Position numbers and translations under genes: made by a program | Assembly: GCF_002891435.1 (NCBI RefSeq) | Contig: NZ_POUC01000018.1 | Span: 1-43,579 of the forward strand | DNA from: Streptomyces cahuitamycinicus | GTDB taxonomy: Bacteria; Actinomycetota; Actinomycetes; Streptomycetales; Streptomycetaceae | Direction of reading: 5' to 3' | Length of the DNA stretch: 43,579 nt | Shown here: positions 8,069 to 16,261 of the stretch, in pieces | Numbering within the stretch: the first letter of the stretch is position 1 | How the letters are laid out: each line of letters starts with the position of its first letter | Notes under the pieces: generated by a model | Told to the model about the DNA's origin: nothing | Databases searched by the model: none | Seen by the model: only the letters and a program-made list of their open reading frames with translations

Positions 8069-9739
8069 GTGACCAGTCGATACAGATCATCGAATACGTC
8101 AGAGGGCCTCAACTCCCTCACCCCACGCCGCCGTACGGTCGTCAAGGCCGCGGCGGCGACCGCTGTCCTGGCCGGCCCGCTGGCGGCAACCCTGCCGGCG
8201 CGCGCCGTCGACCAGGCACCCGGCTTCCTGCACGGCGTCGCCTCCGGCGACCCGTTGCCGGACGGCATCCTGCTGTGGACCCGTGTCACCCCGGTACCGG
8301 AGGCGATACCCGGCTCCGGGCTCGGCCCGGACACCGAGGTGAGCTGGATCGTCGCCGAGGACAAGGCGTTCACCACCGTCGTCGCCAAGGGCTCGATCAC
8401 CGCCACCGCCACCTCCGACCACACCGTGAAGGCCGACGTCCGCGGTCTGCGGCCGGGCACCGGCTACTGGTTCCGCTTCTCCGCCGGCGGCACCGACTCC
8501 CCCGCCGCGCGCACCCGTACCGCCCCGGCCCACGACGCCGCCGTCCCGGGCCTGCGCTTCGGCGTGGTCTCCTGCGCCAACTGGGAAGCGGGCTGGTTCT
8601 CCTCGTACCGCCATCTCGCGGCCCGCGGCGACCTGGACGCCTGGCTGCACCTCGGCGACTACATCTACGAGTACGGCACCGGCGAGTACGGCACCCGCGG
8701 CAAGGTCGTCCGCCCGCACACCCCGGCCCACGAGATCGTCACGCTCGCCGACTACCGCGCCCGGCACGCCCGTTACAAGACCGACCCCGACCTCCAGGCG
8801 CTGCACGCCACAGCCCCGGTCGTGGCGATCTGGGACGACCACGAGTTCGCCAACGACGCCTTCTCGGGCGGCGCGGAGAACCACACGGAGGGCGCGGAGG
8901 GCACCTGGTCCGCCCGTCAGGCCGCCGCCAAGCAGGCCTACTTCGAGTGGATGCCGGTGCGCACGGCGACCGCGGGCACCACCTACCGCCGGCTGCGCTT
9001 CGGCAAGCTGGCCGACCTCTCACTGCTGGACCTGCGCTCGTTCCGCTCCCAGCAGGTCACGGTCGGCGACGGCGAGGTCGACGACCCGGACCGCACGCTC
9101 ACCGGCCGGGCCCAGCTCGACTGGCTCAAGGCGGGGCTGAAGTCGTCCGACACCACCTGGCGGCTGGTCGGCAACTCGGTGATGATCTCGCCGTTCGCCA
9201 TCGGCTCGCTCTCCGCCGAACTGCTCAAGCCGCTGGCCAAGCTGCTGGGCCTGCCGCAGGAGGGCCTCGCCCTCAACACCGACCAGTGGGACGGCTACAC
9301 CGACGACCGCCGCGAGATCCTGGCGCACCTGCGGACGAACGCCATCCGCAACACGGTCTTCCTCACCGGCGACATCCACATGGCCTGGGCCAACGACGTG
9401 CCGGTGGACGCCGGTACGTACCCGCTGTCCCCGTCGGCCGCCACGGAGTTCGTCGTCACGTCGGTGACCTCCGACAACCTCGACGACATCGTCAAGGTCC
9501 CGGAGGGCACGGTCTCCGCGGTCGCCTCGCCGGTCATCCGCGCCGCCAACCGCCATGTCCACTGGGTCGACACCGACCGGCACGGCTTCGGCGTCCTGGA
9601 CATCACGGCCGAGCGCGCGCAGATGGACTACTACGTCGTCTCCGACCGCACGAAGCGCGACGCGACCGCCAAGTGGTCCCGCTCGTACCGCACCCGCAGC
9701 GGAACGCAGAAGGTCGAGCGTGCCTACGACCCGGTGTAA
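8069..9739 (+). CDS. phoD: Alkaline phosphatase D (PhoD), Tat-exported
   Basis: 556-aa secreted phosphodiesterase/alkaline phosphatase of the PhoD family, which releases phosphate from organic phosphodiesters and monoesters outside the cell and uses Ca/Fe. The N-terminus has a twin-arginine signal ([12 protein letters not shown], then a hydrophobic run ending LPARA, with VDQAPGF as the likely mature start). An Ig-like N-terminal part (residues 50-150) precedes the phosphatase domain. Metal-site motifs include [20 protein letters not shown] at 256-259 and TGDIH at 433-437. The length is typical of the family. In S. coelicolor phoD is under PhoP control during phosphate starvation; here the upstream region has only a weak PHO-box-like element. 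The start is GTG with no ribosome binding site. Confidence 0.93.
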   Translation: MTSRYRSSNTSEGLNSLTPRRRTVVKAAAATAVLAGPLAATLPARAVDQAPGFLHGVASGDPLPDGILLWTRVTPVPEAIPGSGLGPDTEVSWIVAEDKAFTTVVAKGSITATATSDHTVKADVRGLRPGTGYWFRFSAGGTDSPAARTRTAPAHDAAVPGLRFGVVSCANWEAGWFSSYRHLAARGDLDAWLHLGDYIYEYGTGEYGTRGKVVRPHTPAHEIVTLADYRARHARYKTDPDLQALHATAPVVAIWDDHEFANDAFSGGAENHTEGAEGTWSARQAAAKQAYFEWMPVRTATAGTTYRRLRFGKLADLSLLDLRSFRSQQVTVGDGEVDDPDRTLTGRAQLDWLKAGLKSSDTTWRLVGNSVMISPFAIGSLSAELLKPLAKLLGLPQEGLALNTDQWDGYTDDRREILAHLRTNAIRNTVFLTGDIHMAWANDVPVDAGTYPLSPSAATEFVVTSVTSDNLDDIVKVPEGTVSAVASPVIRAANRHVHWVDTDRHGFGVLDITAERAQMDYYVVSDRTKRDATAKWSRSYRTRSGTQKVERAYDPV

Positions 9740-9745
9740 CCGCCG

Positions 9746-10315
9746 CTACAGGGTCTCGAGGAAGCCGAGCGCCACCCGCCAGGTGGCCTCGGCGGCCTCC
9801 TCGTCGTAGTCCGGCAGGTCGGGGTCGGTGTAGAGGTGGCCGGCCCCGGCGTACCGGTACACCTCGACGTCGGCGCCGGTGCGGCCCATCTGGAGGTACC
9901 AGGCGCTGAGCCAGTCGTCCGTCTCGAAGGGGTCCGGCTCGGCCACGTGCAGCTGGACCGGCAGGTCCTCGGCCGTGACGTCCGGCGCGATGTCCGACGT
10001 GCCGTGCAGGAGCAGCAGGCCGCGCGCCTTGTCGTCGCCCAGGGCGAGGGTCTGGGCGACGGAGGCGCCGAGCGAGAACCCGGCGTACACCAACCCGCGG
10101 TCGGAGTAGGGAGCGGCGGCCAGCACGGCCCGCTTCAGCAGCTCCTCCTTGCCGATCTTCTCCTTGTGCTCCATGCCCTCCTCGACCGACTCGAAGGTGC
10201 GCCCCTCGAAGAGGTCGGGCGTCCACACCTCGTGTCCGGCCGACCGCAGCCGGTCAGCGGCCCGGAGCACCGCGGGCCGCAGCCCGAAGGTCGAGTGAAA
10301 GAGCATGATGTTCAT
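9746..10315 (-). CDS. Dienelactone hydrolase family protein
   Basis: 189-aa alpha/beta-hydrolase of the dienelactone hydrolase family. After the first strand (MNIMLFHSTFG) the nucleophile elbow is GFSLGAS with Ser81. An Asp in AEPDPFETDD (about 128) and His160 in GAGHLY complete a likely triad. Classical dienelactone hydrolases use cysteine at the elbow (GxCxGG), so this belongs to a serine variant and the dienelactone substrate should not be assumed. The frame is open to 10396, but ATG 10315 fits the fold start; the extra 27 codons look like non-coding sequence. No clear ribosome binding site is seen. It is convergent with phoD (6-nt gap) and divergent from the MscS gene. Confidence 0.85.
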   Translation of the reverse strand: MNIMLFHSTFGLRPAVLRAADRLRSAGHEVWTPDLFEGRTFESVEEGMEHKEKIGKEELLKRAVLAAAPYSDRGLVYAGFSLGASVAQTLALGDDKARGLLLLHGTSDIAPDVTAEDLPVQLHVAEPDPFETDDWLSAWYLQMGRTGADVEVYRYAGAGHLYTDPDLPDYDEEAAEATWRVALGFLETL

Positions 10316-10409
10316 GAGGCCATGGTGCCAGCCGGGTGTGACGAGCCCGGGCCCCGGCACTACCCAGCACGCAGCGGAAGTCACATGTTCATACACCCCG
10401 GGAGCCGGT

Positions 10410-10415
10410 TAGGTT
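10410..10415 (+). promoter_or_regulatory. Candidate -10 (TAGGTT) giving a leaderless mscS-like mRNA
   Basis: TAGGTT fits TANNNT and ends 7 nt before the ATG at 10423. A start site at or next to the A of ATG would give a leaderless mRNA, consistent with the lack of a proper ribosome binding site. A weak -35 (TTCATA) lies 16 nt upstream. Confidence 0.45.
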
Positions 10416-10422
10416 CGGGGGC

Positions 10423-11562
10423 ATGGAAAACCTGCTACGACCGCTGATCGTGGTCGGTGGCTCGGTCGTGCTCACGCTGGTGATCGGCTGGGCCACCGAC
10501 TTCCTGCTGCGCAAGGCCGACGAACGGCACCACGAGACCCCGCTGTGGGGTCTGCTCCGCCGTGGCCGTATCCCCTACATGATCGTCCTCTTCGCGGCCC
10601 TGCTGAGAGGGTCCTACGACGAGGCGGACCTGCTGGAGAGCCGCGCGGACGGAGTCGGCCGGACGCTGACCCTGATTCTGATCGGGTCGGCCGCCTGGCT
10701 GGTCATCCGTATCGCGGCGGCGATCGTCGAGACGTCGTACAGCCGGTACGCCAACGCCCGGGTCCACCGTGATCCGGCCAGGGTCCGCCGGGTGCGCACC
10801 CAGGTGACGCTCATCATGCGGGTGGTGTCCGCTGTCGTCGGTGTGGTGGCCGCGGCGACGATGCTGCTGACCTTCCCGGCGTTCCGGGCGGCGGGCGCCT
10901 CGCTGCTGGCCTCGGCCGGCATCCTCGGCATCGTGGCCGGTGTGGCCGCGCAGTCCACGCTGAGCAATATGTTCGCAGGGTTCCAGATCGCCTTCGGCGA
11001 CATGGTGCGCATCGGGGACACGGTGGTGGTGGACGGCGAGTGGGGCACGGTCGAGGAGATCACCCTGACCTTCCTGACCGTCCGTACCTGGGACGAGCGG
11101 CGCATCACCATGCCGGTGTCGTACTTCACGTCCAAGCCGTTCGAGAACTGGTCGCGCGGCACCCCGCAGATGACGGGCATCGTCTTCTGGCACCTCGACC
11201 ACTCCGCCCCCGTGGAGGCGATGCGCGACAAGCTCCGCGACATCCTGCGCGAGTGCCCGGCCTGGGACGGCCGCGCCTACAACCTGTCGGTCACGGACAC
11301 CACTCCGAACACGATGCAGGTGCGCGCCCTGGTGACGGCCAAGGACGCGGACGACATCTGGACGGTGCGGGTCACCGTCCGCGAGCAGATGATCGGCTGG
11401 CTGGCCGACGAGCACCCGTACGCCCTGCCCCGGGTCAACACGGCCGACGCGGTCCTTCCGCCGCCCTACAGCGGCAACGGCCACCGCTCGTCCCCGGACG
11501 GCGTACCGGCCCAGCAGCGCCGCTACCACGGCAACCACAACTCGGGGCGGCCGGAGCGCTGA
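10423..11562 (+). CDS. MscS-family mechanosensitive ion channel
   Basis: 379-aa small-conductance mechanosensitive channel that opens under membrane tension to release solutes on hypo-osmotic shock. There are membrane segments near residues 7-27, 45-60 and 80-100. The pore-lining region near 130-185 is rich in Gly/Ala (ASLLASAGILGIVAGVAAQ), followed by the conserved NMFAGFQIAFGDMVRIGDTVVVDGEWGTVEEI, listed here only as the family-typical beta-domain entry at about 186-215. A soluble C-terminal domain and a disordered Ser/Arg-rich tail follow. The start is probably leaderless. A 23-bp perfect-stem terminator follows directly. It is a single-gene unit. Confidence 0.9.
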   Translation: MENLLRPLIVVGGSVVLTLVIGWATDFLLRKADERHHETPLWGLLRRGRIPYMIVLFAALLRGSYDEADLLESRADGVGRTLTLILIGSAAWLVIRIAAAIVETSYSRYANARVHRDPARVRRVRTQVTLIMRVVSAVVGVVAAATMLLTFPAFRAAGASLLASAGILGIVAGVAAQSTLSNMFAGFQIAFGDMVRIGDTVVVDGEWGTVEEITLTFLTVRTWDERRITMPVSYFTSKPFENWSRGTPQMTGIVFWHLDHSAPVEAMRDKLRDILRECPAWDGRAYNLSVTDTTPNTMQVRALVTAKDADDIWTVRVTVREQMIGWLADEHPYALPRVNTADAVLPPPYSGNGHRSSPDGVPAQQRRYHGNHNSGRPER

Positions 11563-11571
11563 GCCCCCGCA

Positions 11572-11624
11572 CGGAAGGAAAGGAGGGGCTCCCCGCGGCG
11601 TGGGGAGCCCCTCCTTTCCTTCCG
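11572..11624. terminator. Strong bidirectional hairpin terminator
   Basis: Perfect 23-bp stem (arms 11572-11594 and 11602-11624) with a 7-nt loop GCGGCGT, between the convergent MscS and SDR genes. The purine-rich arm (GGAAGGAAAGGAGGGG) is unusual in composition for this genome. Confidence 0.85.
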
Positions 11625-11628
11625 CCGG

Positions 11629-12369
11629 TCAGTGGCCGCGCTCGGCGCCGCCGTTGACCTGGATGATCTGCGAGGTGATGTGCCCGGCGCCCGGGGAGGC
11701 CAGCCAGTGCAGGGTCTCGGCGACGTCCCCCGGGGTGCCGGCCCGGCCGTTCGAGGTCTCACCGATGAGTCGCGCCCGCCGTTCCCCGGCCATCGCGTCC
11801 CCGAAGAACTCGGTGTCCTCGATGTACCCGGGCGCCACCAGGTTCACGGTGATGCCGCGCGGCCCCAGCTCCCGGGCCAGATCGTGGGCGTAGGGATGCA
11901 GCCCCGCCTTGGCCGCCGCGTACGCCCCGCTCCCGGACCCCCGGTAGGCGGCGATGGAGCTGAGGAACAGCACCCGTCCGCCGGGCTCGGCGAGCCGCGG
12001 CTTCAGCGCCTCGGTGAGCAGGACCGCCGTCAGGGTGTTGAGCCGGAAGTTCACACTCCAGGTGTGTGCGACGGCCGCGAGCGGATCGTCCCCCGGGGCA
12101 TCCGGTTCGAGCAGCCCGTTGCCCCCGGCGCTGTGCACGAGCACGTCCACAGCCCCCAGCTCCCGTTCCACGAAGGCGGCGACACCGCGCACGTCCTCCG
12201 GCTCGGCGAGATCGGCGGCGTACGTCAGCGCGCCGGGCACCTCGGCCCGCTCCAGCACGTCGGCCCGCCGCCCGAGCAGCAGCACCCGATCCCCGTCCGC
12301 GGCGAACACCCGGGCCGCCGCGAGCCCAATTCCGGTTCCTCCACCACTGATTACCACATTCCGTGCCAT
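11629..12369 (-). CDS. Short-chain dehydrogenase/reductase (SDR)
   Basis: 246-aa classical SDR oxidoreductase with a Rossmann fold. The NAD(P)-binding glycine motif is GGGTGIG at residues 9-15. A conserved structural motif HSAGG lies near 80, and the catalytic Ser comes in FLSSIAA with YAAAK at 150-154 (Tyr150, Lys154). The C-terminus ends SQIIQVNGGAERGH, as expected for FabG-like SDRs. The residue after the second beta strand is Arg (GRRAD), which favours NADP(H) by analogy. The substrate cannot be read from sequence. It is intact, transcribed toward the strong terminator at 11572-11624, with the antiporter gene 63 bases upstream on the same strand. Confidence 0.9.
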   Translation of the reverse strand: MARNVVISGGGTGIGLAAARVFAADGDRVLLLGRRADVLERAEVPGALTYAADLAEPEDVRGVAAFVERELGAVDVLVHSAGGNGLLEPDAPGDDPLAAVAHTWSVNFRLNTLTAVLLTEALKPRLAEPGGRVLFLSSIAAYRGSGSGAYAAAKAGLHPYAHDLARELGPRGITVNLVAPGYIEDTEFFGDAMAGERRARLIGETSNGRAGTPGDVAETLHWLASPGAGHITSQIIQVNGGAERGH

Positions 12370-12432
12370 ACGGCCGACCCTACGGCTCCCCGGCCGCCCA
12401 CCGTCAAACCGGCAGCCGCAGCGGCCGGTGAC

Positions 12433-14019
12433 TCACCGCAGGCTACGGACGTCGAGGTGCCGCAGAACCCGGTCGACCACCTCGGGATCCGCCCCGGGCT
12501 CGCTGCGCGCCGCCAGCACCTCGTGCCGCGCCGCGCTCAGCATCTCCTGCTGGATGCGCCTCAACCGCTTCACCCGCCGGGTGCCCTCCCGGTACGCCTC
12601 CCGCCGCTCGTCCTCCGCCAGTTCGGGACTGATCCGCACCCCGATGTCGTAGGCCCGCCGCAGCATCTGCTCGGAGAGTTCCTCCGGCAGCTCCTCGTTG
12701 TCCTCGATCTCCCGCAGCCGCTGCTTCGCCGCCTTGGCCGCCCGGATCGCCAGCGCCTTCGCGAGTTCCTTCTCCCGGTCCGTGTCGGCCTTCACCCCGA
12801 GCCGCCGCACCAGCCACGGCAGCGTCAGGCCCTGCAGCACCAGCGTCGCCATGATCACCCCGAACGCGATGAAGATGATCTCGTCCCGGCTGGGGAACGG
12901 CGCGCCCGCATCGGTCTCCAGCGGAATGGCCAGCACCAGCGCCACCGAGGCCACCCCGCGCATCCCCGACCACCACATCACCACGGTCTCGCGCCAGCTC
13001 ACCGGGATGTCCTCGTCGTAGTCCCGCCGGGCGTGCAGCCGTTTGGTCAGCCAGGTCGCCGGCAGCAGCCACAGCAGCCGGGCGAACACGACGACGACCA
13101 CCACGACCGCCGCCCACCCCAGCAGCTCGCCCCACCGCCCGGAGGCCGTGCGGATCGCGTTGTGCAGCTCGAGACCGACCAGCCCGAACGCGACGCCGGT
13201 GACGAGCGTGTCGACGACGTTCCAGAACGTGTGTCCGGCCAGCCGTGTCATGACGTCGTCGGCGTCCGAGCCGTACTCCGCGAGGAACAGCGCGGTGGTG
13301 AGCACGGCGAGCACGCCGGACCCGTGCAGCTCCTCGGCCATGACGTACGCGGCGTACGGCACCAGCAGGGTCAGGCCGACCTGCAGGGTGGCGTCGCCGA
13401 GCACTTCCATCAGCTTGTTCGCGCCCCAGCCCAGCGCGAGGCCCACGGCCACCGCCACCACGGCGGACAGCACCAGATCGAGCCCGGCCTCCCAGGGCGA
13501 GAACGTCCCGCTGACGGCGGCGGCGATCGCCACGTGGTAGAGGACGATGGCCGTCACGTCGTTGAACAGGCCCTCGCCCTCAAGGATCGACACCAGCCGG
13601 CGCGGCAGTCCCAGCTGTCCGGCGACGGCGGTCGCCGCGACCGGGTCCGGCGGCGCCACCAGCGCGCCCAGCGCGAACGCCGCGGCGAGCGGCAGCCCCG
13701 GCACGATCGCGTCGGCGACGGCCGCCACGCAGGCCATGGTGACGAACACCAGCGCCACGGCCAGCAGGAAGATCGGCCTCTTGTTCGCCGCGAACTGCCG
13801 CCAGGACGTGCGCCGCACGGCGGCGTACAGCAGGGGCGGCAGCAGCAGCGGCAGGATCAGGTCCGGCGCGATGTCGACGTTCGGTACGAACGGCAGCAGA
13901 GCGAGAACGATCCCCAGAAGCGTCATCAGTACCGGCGCCGGCACCTTGAACCGGTCGCCCAGCGGGACACTGATCACGGCCCCGAGCAGCAGCACGAACA
14001 GCAGGGCCAACTGATCCAC
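12433..14019 (-). CDS. Na+/H+ antiporter, CPA1 family
   Basis: 528-aa cation/proton antiporter. About twelve membrane segments fill residues 1-400, with the CPA1 core motif GEGLFNDVTAIVLY near 147-160; the Asn-Asp pair is the ion-binding site of electroneutral CPA1 exchangers. A preceding APPDPVAATAV (about 122-132) is also typical. The last 120 residues are charged and cytosolic (many Arg/Glu helices), probably regulatory. The GTG start at 14019 has GGAG 9 nt upstream. The likely role is Na+ or K+ export and pH homeostasis. It is upstream of the SDR gene on the same strand and may share its transcript; no terminator is seen between them. Confidence 0.92.
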   Translation of the reverse strand: MDQLALLFVLLLGAVISVPLGDRFKVPAPVLMTLLGIVLALLPFVPNVDIAPDLILPLLLPPLLYAAVRRTSWRQFAANKRPIFLLAVALVFVTMACVAAVADAIVPGLPLAAAFALGALVAPPDPVAATAVAGQLGLPRRLVSILEGEGLFNDVTAIVLYHVAIAAAVSGTFSPWEAGLDLVLSAVVAVAVGLALGWGANKLMEVLGDATLQVGLTLLVPYAAYVMAEELHGSGVLAVLTTALFLAEYGSDADDVMTRLAGHTFWNVVDTLVTGVAFGLVGLELHNAIRTASGRWGELLGWAAVVVVVVVFARLLWLLPATWLTKRLHARRDYDEDIPVSWRETVVMWWSGMRGVASVALVLAIPLETDAGAPFPSRDEIIFIAFGVIMATLVLQGLTLPWLVRRLGVKADTDREKELAKALAIRAAKAAKQRLREIEDNEELPEELSEQMLRRAYDIGVRISPELAEDERREAYREGTRRVKRLRRIQQEMLSAARHEVLAARSEPGADPEVVDRVLRHLDVRSLR

Positions 14020-14114
14020 GGTCAGCGCTCCGGGAGGTCAAGTGGTCACACGACTGACTTCAAGCCTGCCACGCAACTCCCATGACAAACCGTTTCGGCG
14101 CCGGCCACGGGAGA

Positions 14115-14582
14115 CTAGAGGGAACGCCGCATCGCCTGGTGCGGAAGGCCCGCCTCCAAGTACTCGGGCCCGTACGGCTCATAGCCGAGCCGCTCGTAGA
14201 AGCCGAGCGCGTGCGTCTGCGCGTGCAGGTCCACGGCCGCGAGCCCCCGTGAGCGTGCCGCGTCCTCGACGGCCCGCACCAGGGCGGCACCGACACCGAG
14301 CCCGCGCGCGGGTCTCGTCACGGCGAGCCGGCCGAGGGAACCCACCGACGGGCCGGCGCCGGTCTGCGCCACGGCCGCCTCCCCGTGCAGCAGCCGCCCC
14401 GTCCCGAGCGGCACGCCGTCCTCCCGGACCGCCAGCACATGGACCGCGCCGGCGTCGTAGGCGTCGTACTCGAGGTCCTCCGGCACGCCTTGCTCGCCGA
14501 CGAAGACCTCCTTGCGCACCGCGAAGCACGCTTCACGATCTGCCGGGTCCTCGGCGACCCGCACGACGTACGGGGTGCTCAC
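14115..14582 (-). CDS. GNAT family N-acetyltransferase
   Basis: 155-aa acetyl-CoA-dependent acyltransferase. The order is typical of GNAT: an N-terminal substrate part ([15 protein letters not shown]), strand LGRLAVTR, the acetyl-CoA pyrophosphate loop RGLGVG at 93-98 (Q/R-x-x-G-x-G/A), then [15 protein letters not shown]. It resembles the ElaA-like subgroup with the VFxxEQ motif; the substrate is unknown. The frame runs open far upstream inside the neighbouring gene, but GTG 14582 gives a correct family start and overlaps the stop of the pseudouridine synthase gene as GTGA, so translation is probably coupled. It is the last gene of the lspA group. Confidence 0.88.
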   Translation of the reverse strand: MSTPYVVRVAEDPADREACFAVRKEVFVGEQGVPEDLEYDAYDAGAVHVLAVREDGVPLGTGRLLHGEAAVAQTGAGPSVGSLGRLAVTRPARGLGVGAALVRAVEDAARSRGLAAVDLHAQTHALGFYERLGYEPYGPEYLEAGLPHQAMRRSL

Positions 14583-15523
14583 GCGTACGTCTCCTCGCGG
14601 ACCTGCTCCAGGGCCTTCTGCAGGTCCTCCGGGTAGTCGCAGGAGAACTCCGCCCACTGCCCGTCCCCAGGGTGCTCGAACCCGAGCCGCACCGCGTGCA
14701 GCCACTGGCGGGTCAGGCCCAGGCGCTTGGCGAGCGTCGGGTCGGCGCCATAGGTGAGGTCGCCGACGCAGGGGTGCCGGTGGGCGGCCATGTGGACGCG
14801 GATCTGGTGCGTGCGGCCGGTCTCCAGCTTCACATCGAGGAGCGACGCCGCACGGAAGGCCTCGATGAGGTCGTAGTGCGTGACGGACGCCTTGCCCTCG
14901 GCGGTGACCGCCCACTTGTAGTCGTGCTGCGGGTGCCGGCCGATGGGCGCGTCGATGGTGCCGCTCGTCGGGTCGGGGTGGCCCTGGACGAGCGTGTGGT
15001 ACCGCTTGTCGACCGTGCGCTCCTTGAACTGGCGCTTCAGCGAGGTGTAGGCGCGCTCCGACTTGGCGACGACCATCAGCCCCGAGGTGCCCACGTCGAG
15101 CCGGTGCACGATGCCCTGGCGCTCGGCGGCGCCGGAGGTGGAGATCCGGTACCCGGCGGCGGCCAGGCCCCCGATGACGGTCGGCCCCGTCCAGCCCGGC
15201 GACGGGTGCGCGGCGACCCCGACGGGCTTGACGATCACGACCACGTCATCGTCGTCGTGCACGATCTCCATACCCTCGACCGGCTCGGCGACGACCTGTA
15301 CCGGCGCGGGCGCCTGCGGCATCTCGACCTCCAGCCAGGCGCCGCCGTGCACGCGCTCCGACTTGCCGACCACCGATCCGTCGACCGTGACCTTCCCCGC
15401 GGCGGCGAGCTCGGCCGCCTTGGTACGGGAGAAGCCGAACATGCGGGAGATGGCGGCGTCGACGCGCTCGCCCTCCAGGCCGTCGGGCACGGGCAGGTTA
15501 CGGATCTCGGGAAGCGTGCTCAC
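14579..15523 (-). CDS. rluD: RluA-family rRNA pseudouridine synthase
   Basis: 314-aa RNA pseudouridine synthase. An S4 RNA-binding domain lies at about residues 13-65 ([26 protein letters not shown]). The catalytic domain follows, with the signature [11 protein letters not shown] at 140-150; Asp143 is the nucleophile. Later motifs include [14 protein letters not shown] and GDLTYG. The family converts uridines of 23S rRNA to pseudouridine (RluD sites in E. coli); the exact target here is inferred. The GTG at 15523 lacks a strong ribosome binding site. It sits between lspA (43-nt gap) and the GNAT gene (4-bp overlap). The lspA-rluD pair is conserved in many bacteria, which supports the call. 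Confidence 0.92.
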   Translation of the reverse strand: MSTLPEIRNLPVPDGLEGERVDAAISRMFGFSRTKAAELAAAGKVTVDGSVVGKSERVHGGAWLEVEMPQAPAPVQVVAEPVEGMEIVHDDDDVVVIVKPVGVAAHPSPGWTGPTVIGGLAAAGYRISTSGAAERQGIVHRLDVGTSGLMVVAKSERAYTSLKRQFKERTVDKRYHTLVQGHPDPTSGTIDAPIGRHPQHDYKWAVTAEGKASVTHYDLIEAFRAASLLDVKLETGRTHQIRVHMAAHRHPCVGDLTYGADPTLAKRLGLTRQWLHAVRLGFEHPGDGQWAEFSCDYPEDLQKALEQVREETYA

Positions 15524-15566
15524 CCGTCGAGTATGCCGGACGGCTCCGTCGGGGCTGCACGCGCGC

Positions 15567-16172
15567 TCAGTCCTTGTGGACGGTCCCGTCGGGGTCGAGG
15601 CCCCTGAACGACAGCAGCACGATCAGGATGCCGCCGCACACGATCGCCGAGTCGGCCAGGTTGAAGACGGCGAAGTGCTTGGGCGCGATGAAGTCCACGA
15701 CCGCGCCCTCGAAGACGCCCGGCGCCCGGAAGATCCGGTCGGTGAGGTTGCCCAGCGCACCGCCGAGCAGCAGACCGAGCGCGATCGCCCAGGGCAGGCT
15801 GTAGAGCTTGCGGGCGAGACGGGCGATCACCACGATCACCGCCGCCGCGATCATGGTGAAGATCACGGTGAAGGCCTCACCGAAGCCGAAGGCCGCGCCC
15901 GCGTTGCGGATCGCCTCGAACCTCAGCCAGTCGCCGACGATCTCGATGGGCGGGTGGTGCTCCAGCTTGGCCACCACGATCATCTTGCTGATCAGGTCGA
16001 GGGCGTACGCGAACGAGGCGACGGCGAACAGCACCGCGATCCGGCGCCGGCCCCGGGGCTGCCCGGCACCGGACTCGCCGGGCGGGGTGCCTTCGGAGTC
16101 GGGCCGCTCCTTGCCGCCCCCGGCCGCGTCCGGTGTGTCCGGCGTACCGATGATGCGCTCCGCCTCTGCCAC
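15567..16172 (-). CDS. lspA: Lipoprotein signal peptidase (signal peptidase II)
   Basis: 201-aa membrane aspartyl protease that removes the signal peptide from prolipoproteins after lipid attachment. After a 42-residue hydrophilic, probably disordered N-terminus come four membrane segments (about 45-62, 100-118, 125-142, 175-192). Catalytic aspartates are D145 in GNLTDR and D174 in VFNLADSAI. The N-terminal extension is common in Streptomyces LspA. The GTG start at 16172 has GAGGG 7 nt upstream, and TAGGTT farther up could be a -10. The binding lipoprotein at 38340 is an example of a substrate. It starts the lspA-rluD-GNAT group. Confidence 0.95.
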   Translation of the reverse strand: MAEAERIIGTPDTPDAAGGGKERPDSEGTPPGESGAGQPRGRRRIAVLFAVASFAYALDLISKMIVVAKLEHHPPIEIVGDWLRFEAIRNAGAAFGFGEAFTVIFTMIAAAVIVVIARLARKLYSLPWAIALGLLLGGALGNLTDRIFRAPGVFEGAVVDFIAPKHFAVFNLADSAIVCGGILIVLLSFRGLDPDGTVHKD

Positions 16173-16261
16173 GTGAGTCCCTCAACCTAGGTGCCTGACT
16201 GAGGACGAGGGTACGGCACACCCCGTACGTCCCACGTGCTCAGGAGACATTCCGCGGCCGG

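Noticed and set aside
7038..8090. 350-codon frame antisense to the thioredoxin-like gene
   Set aside because: No domain, and the sense gene has a CPIC active site and a ribosome binding site.
11632..14085. 817-codon plus-strand frame over the SDR and antiporter genes
   Set aside because: It runs across two well-supported minus-strand genes and their gap; the product is His/Arg/Gln-rich without any domain.
16211..16228. GTACGG / CCGTAC inverted repeat between the DksA-like gene and lspA
   Set aside because: Only a 6-bp stem with a 6-nt loop; too weak to call a terminator with confidence.
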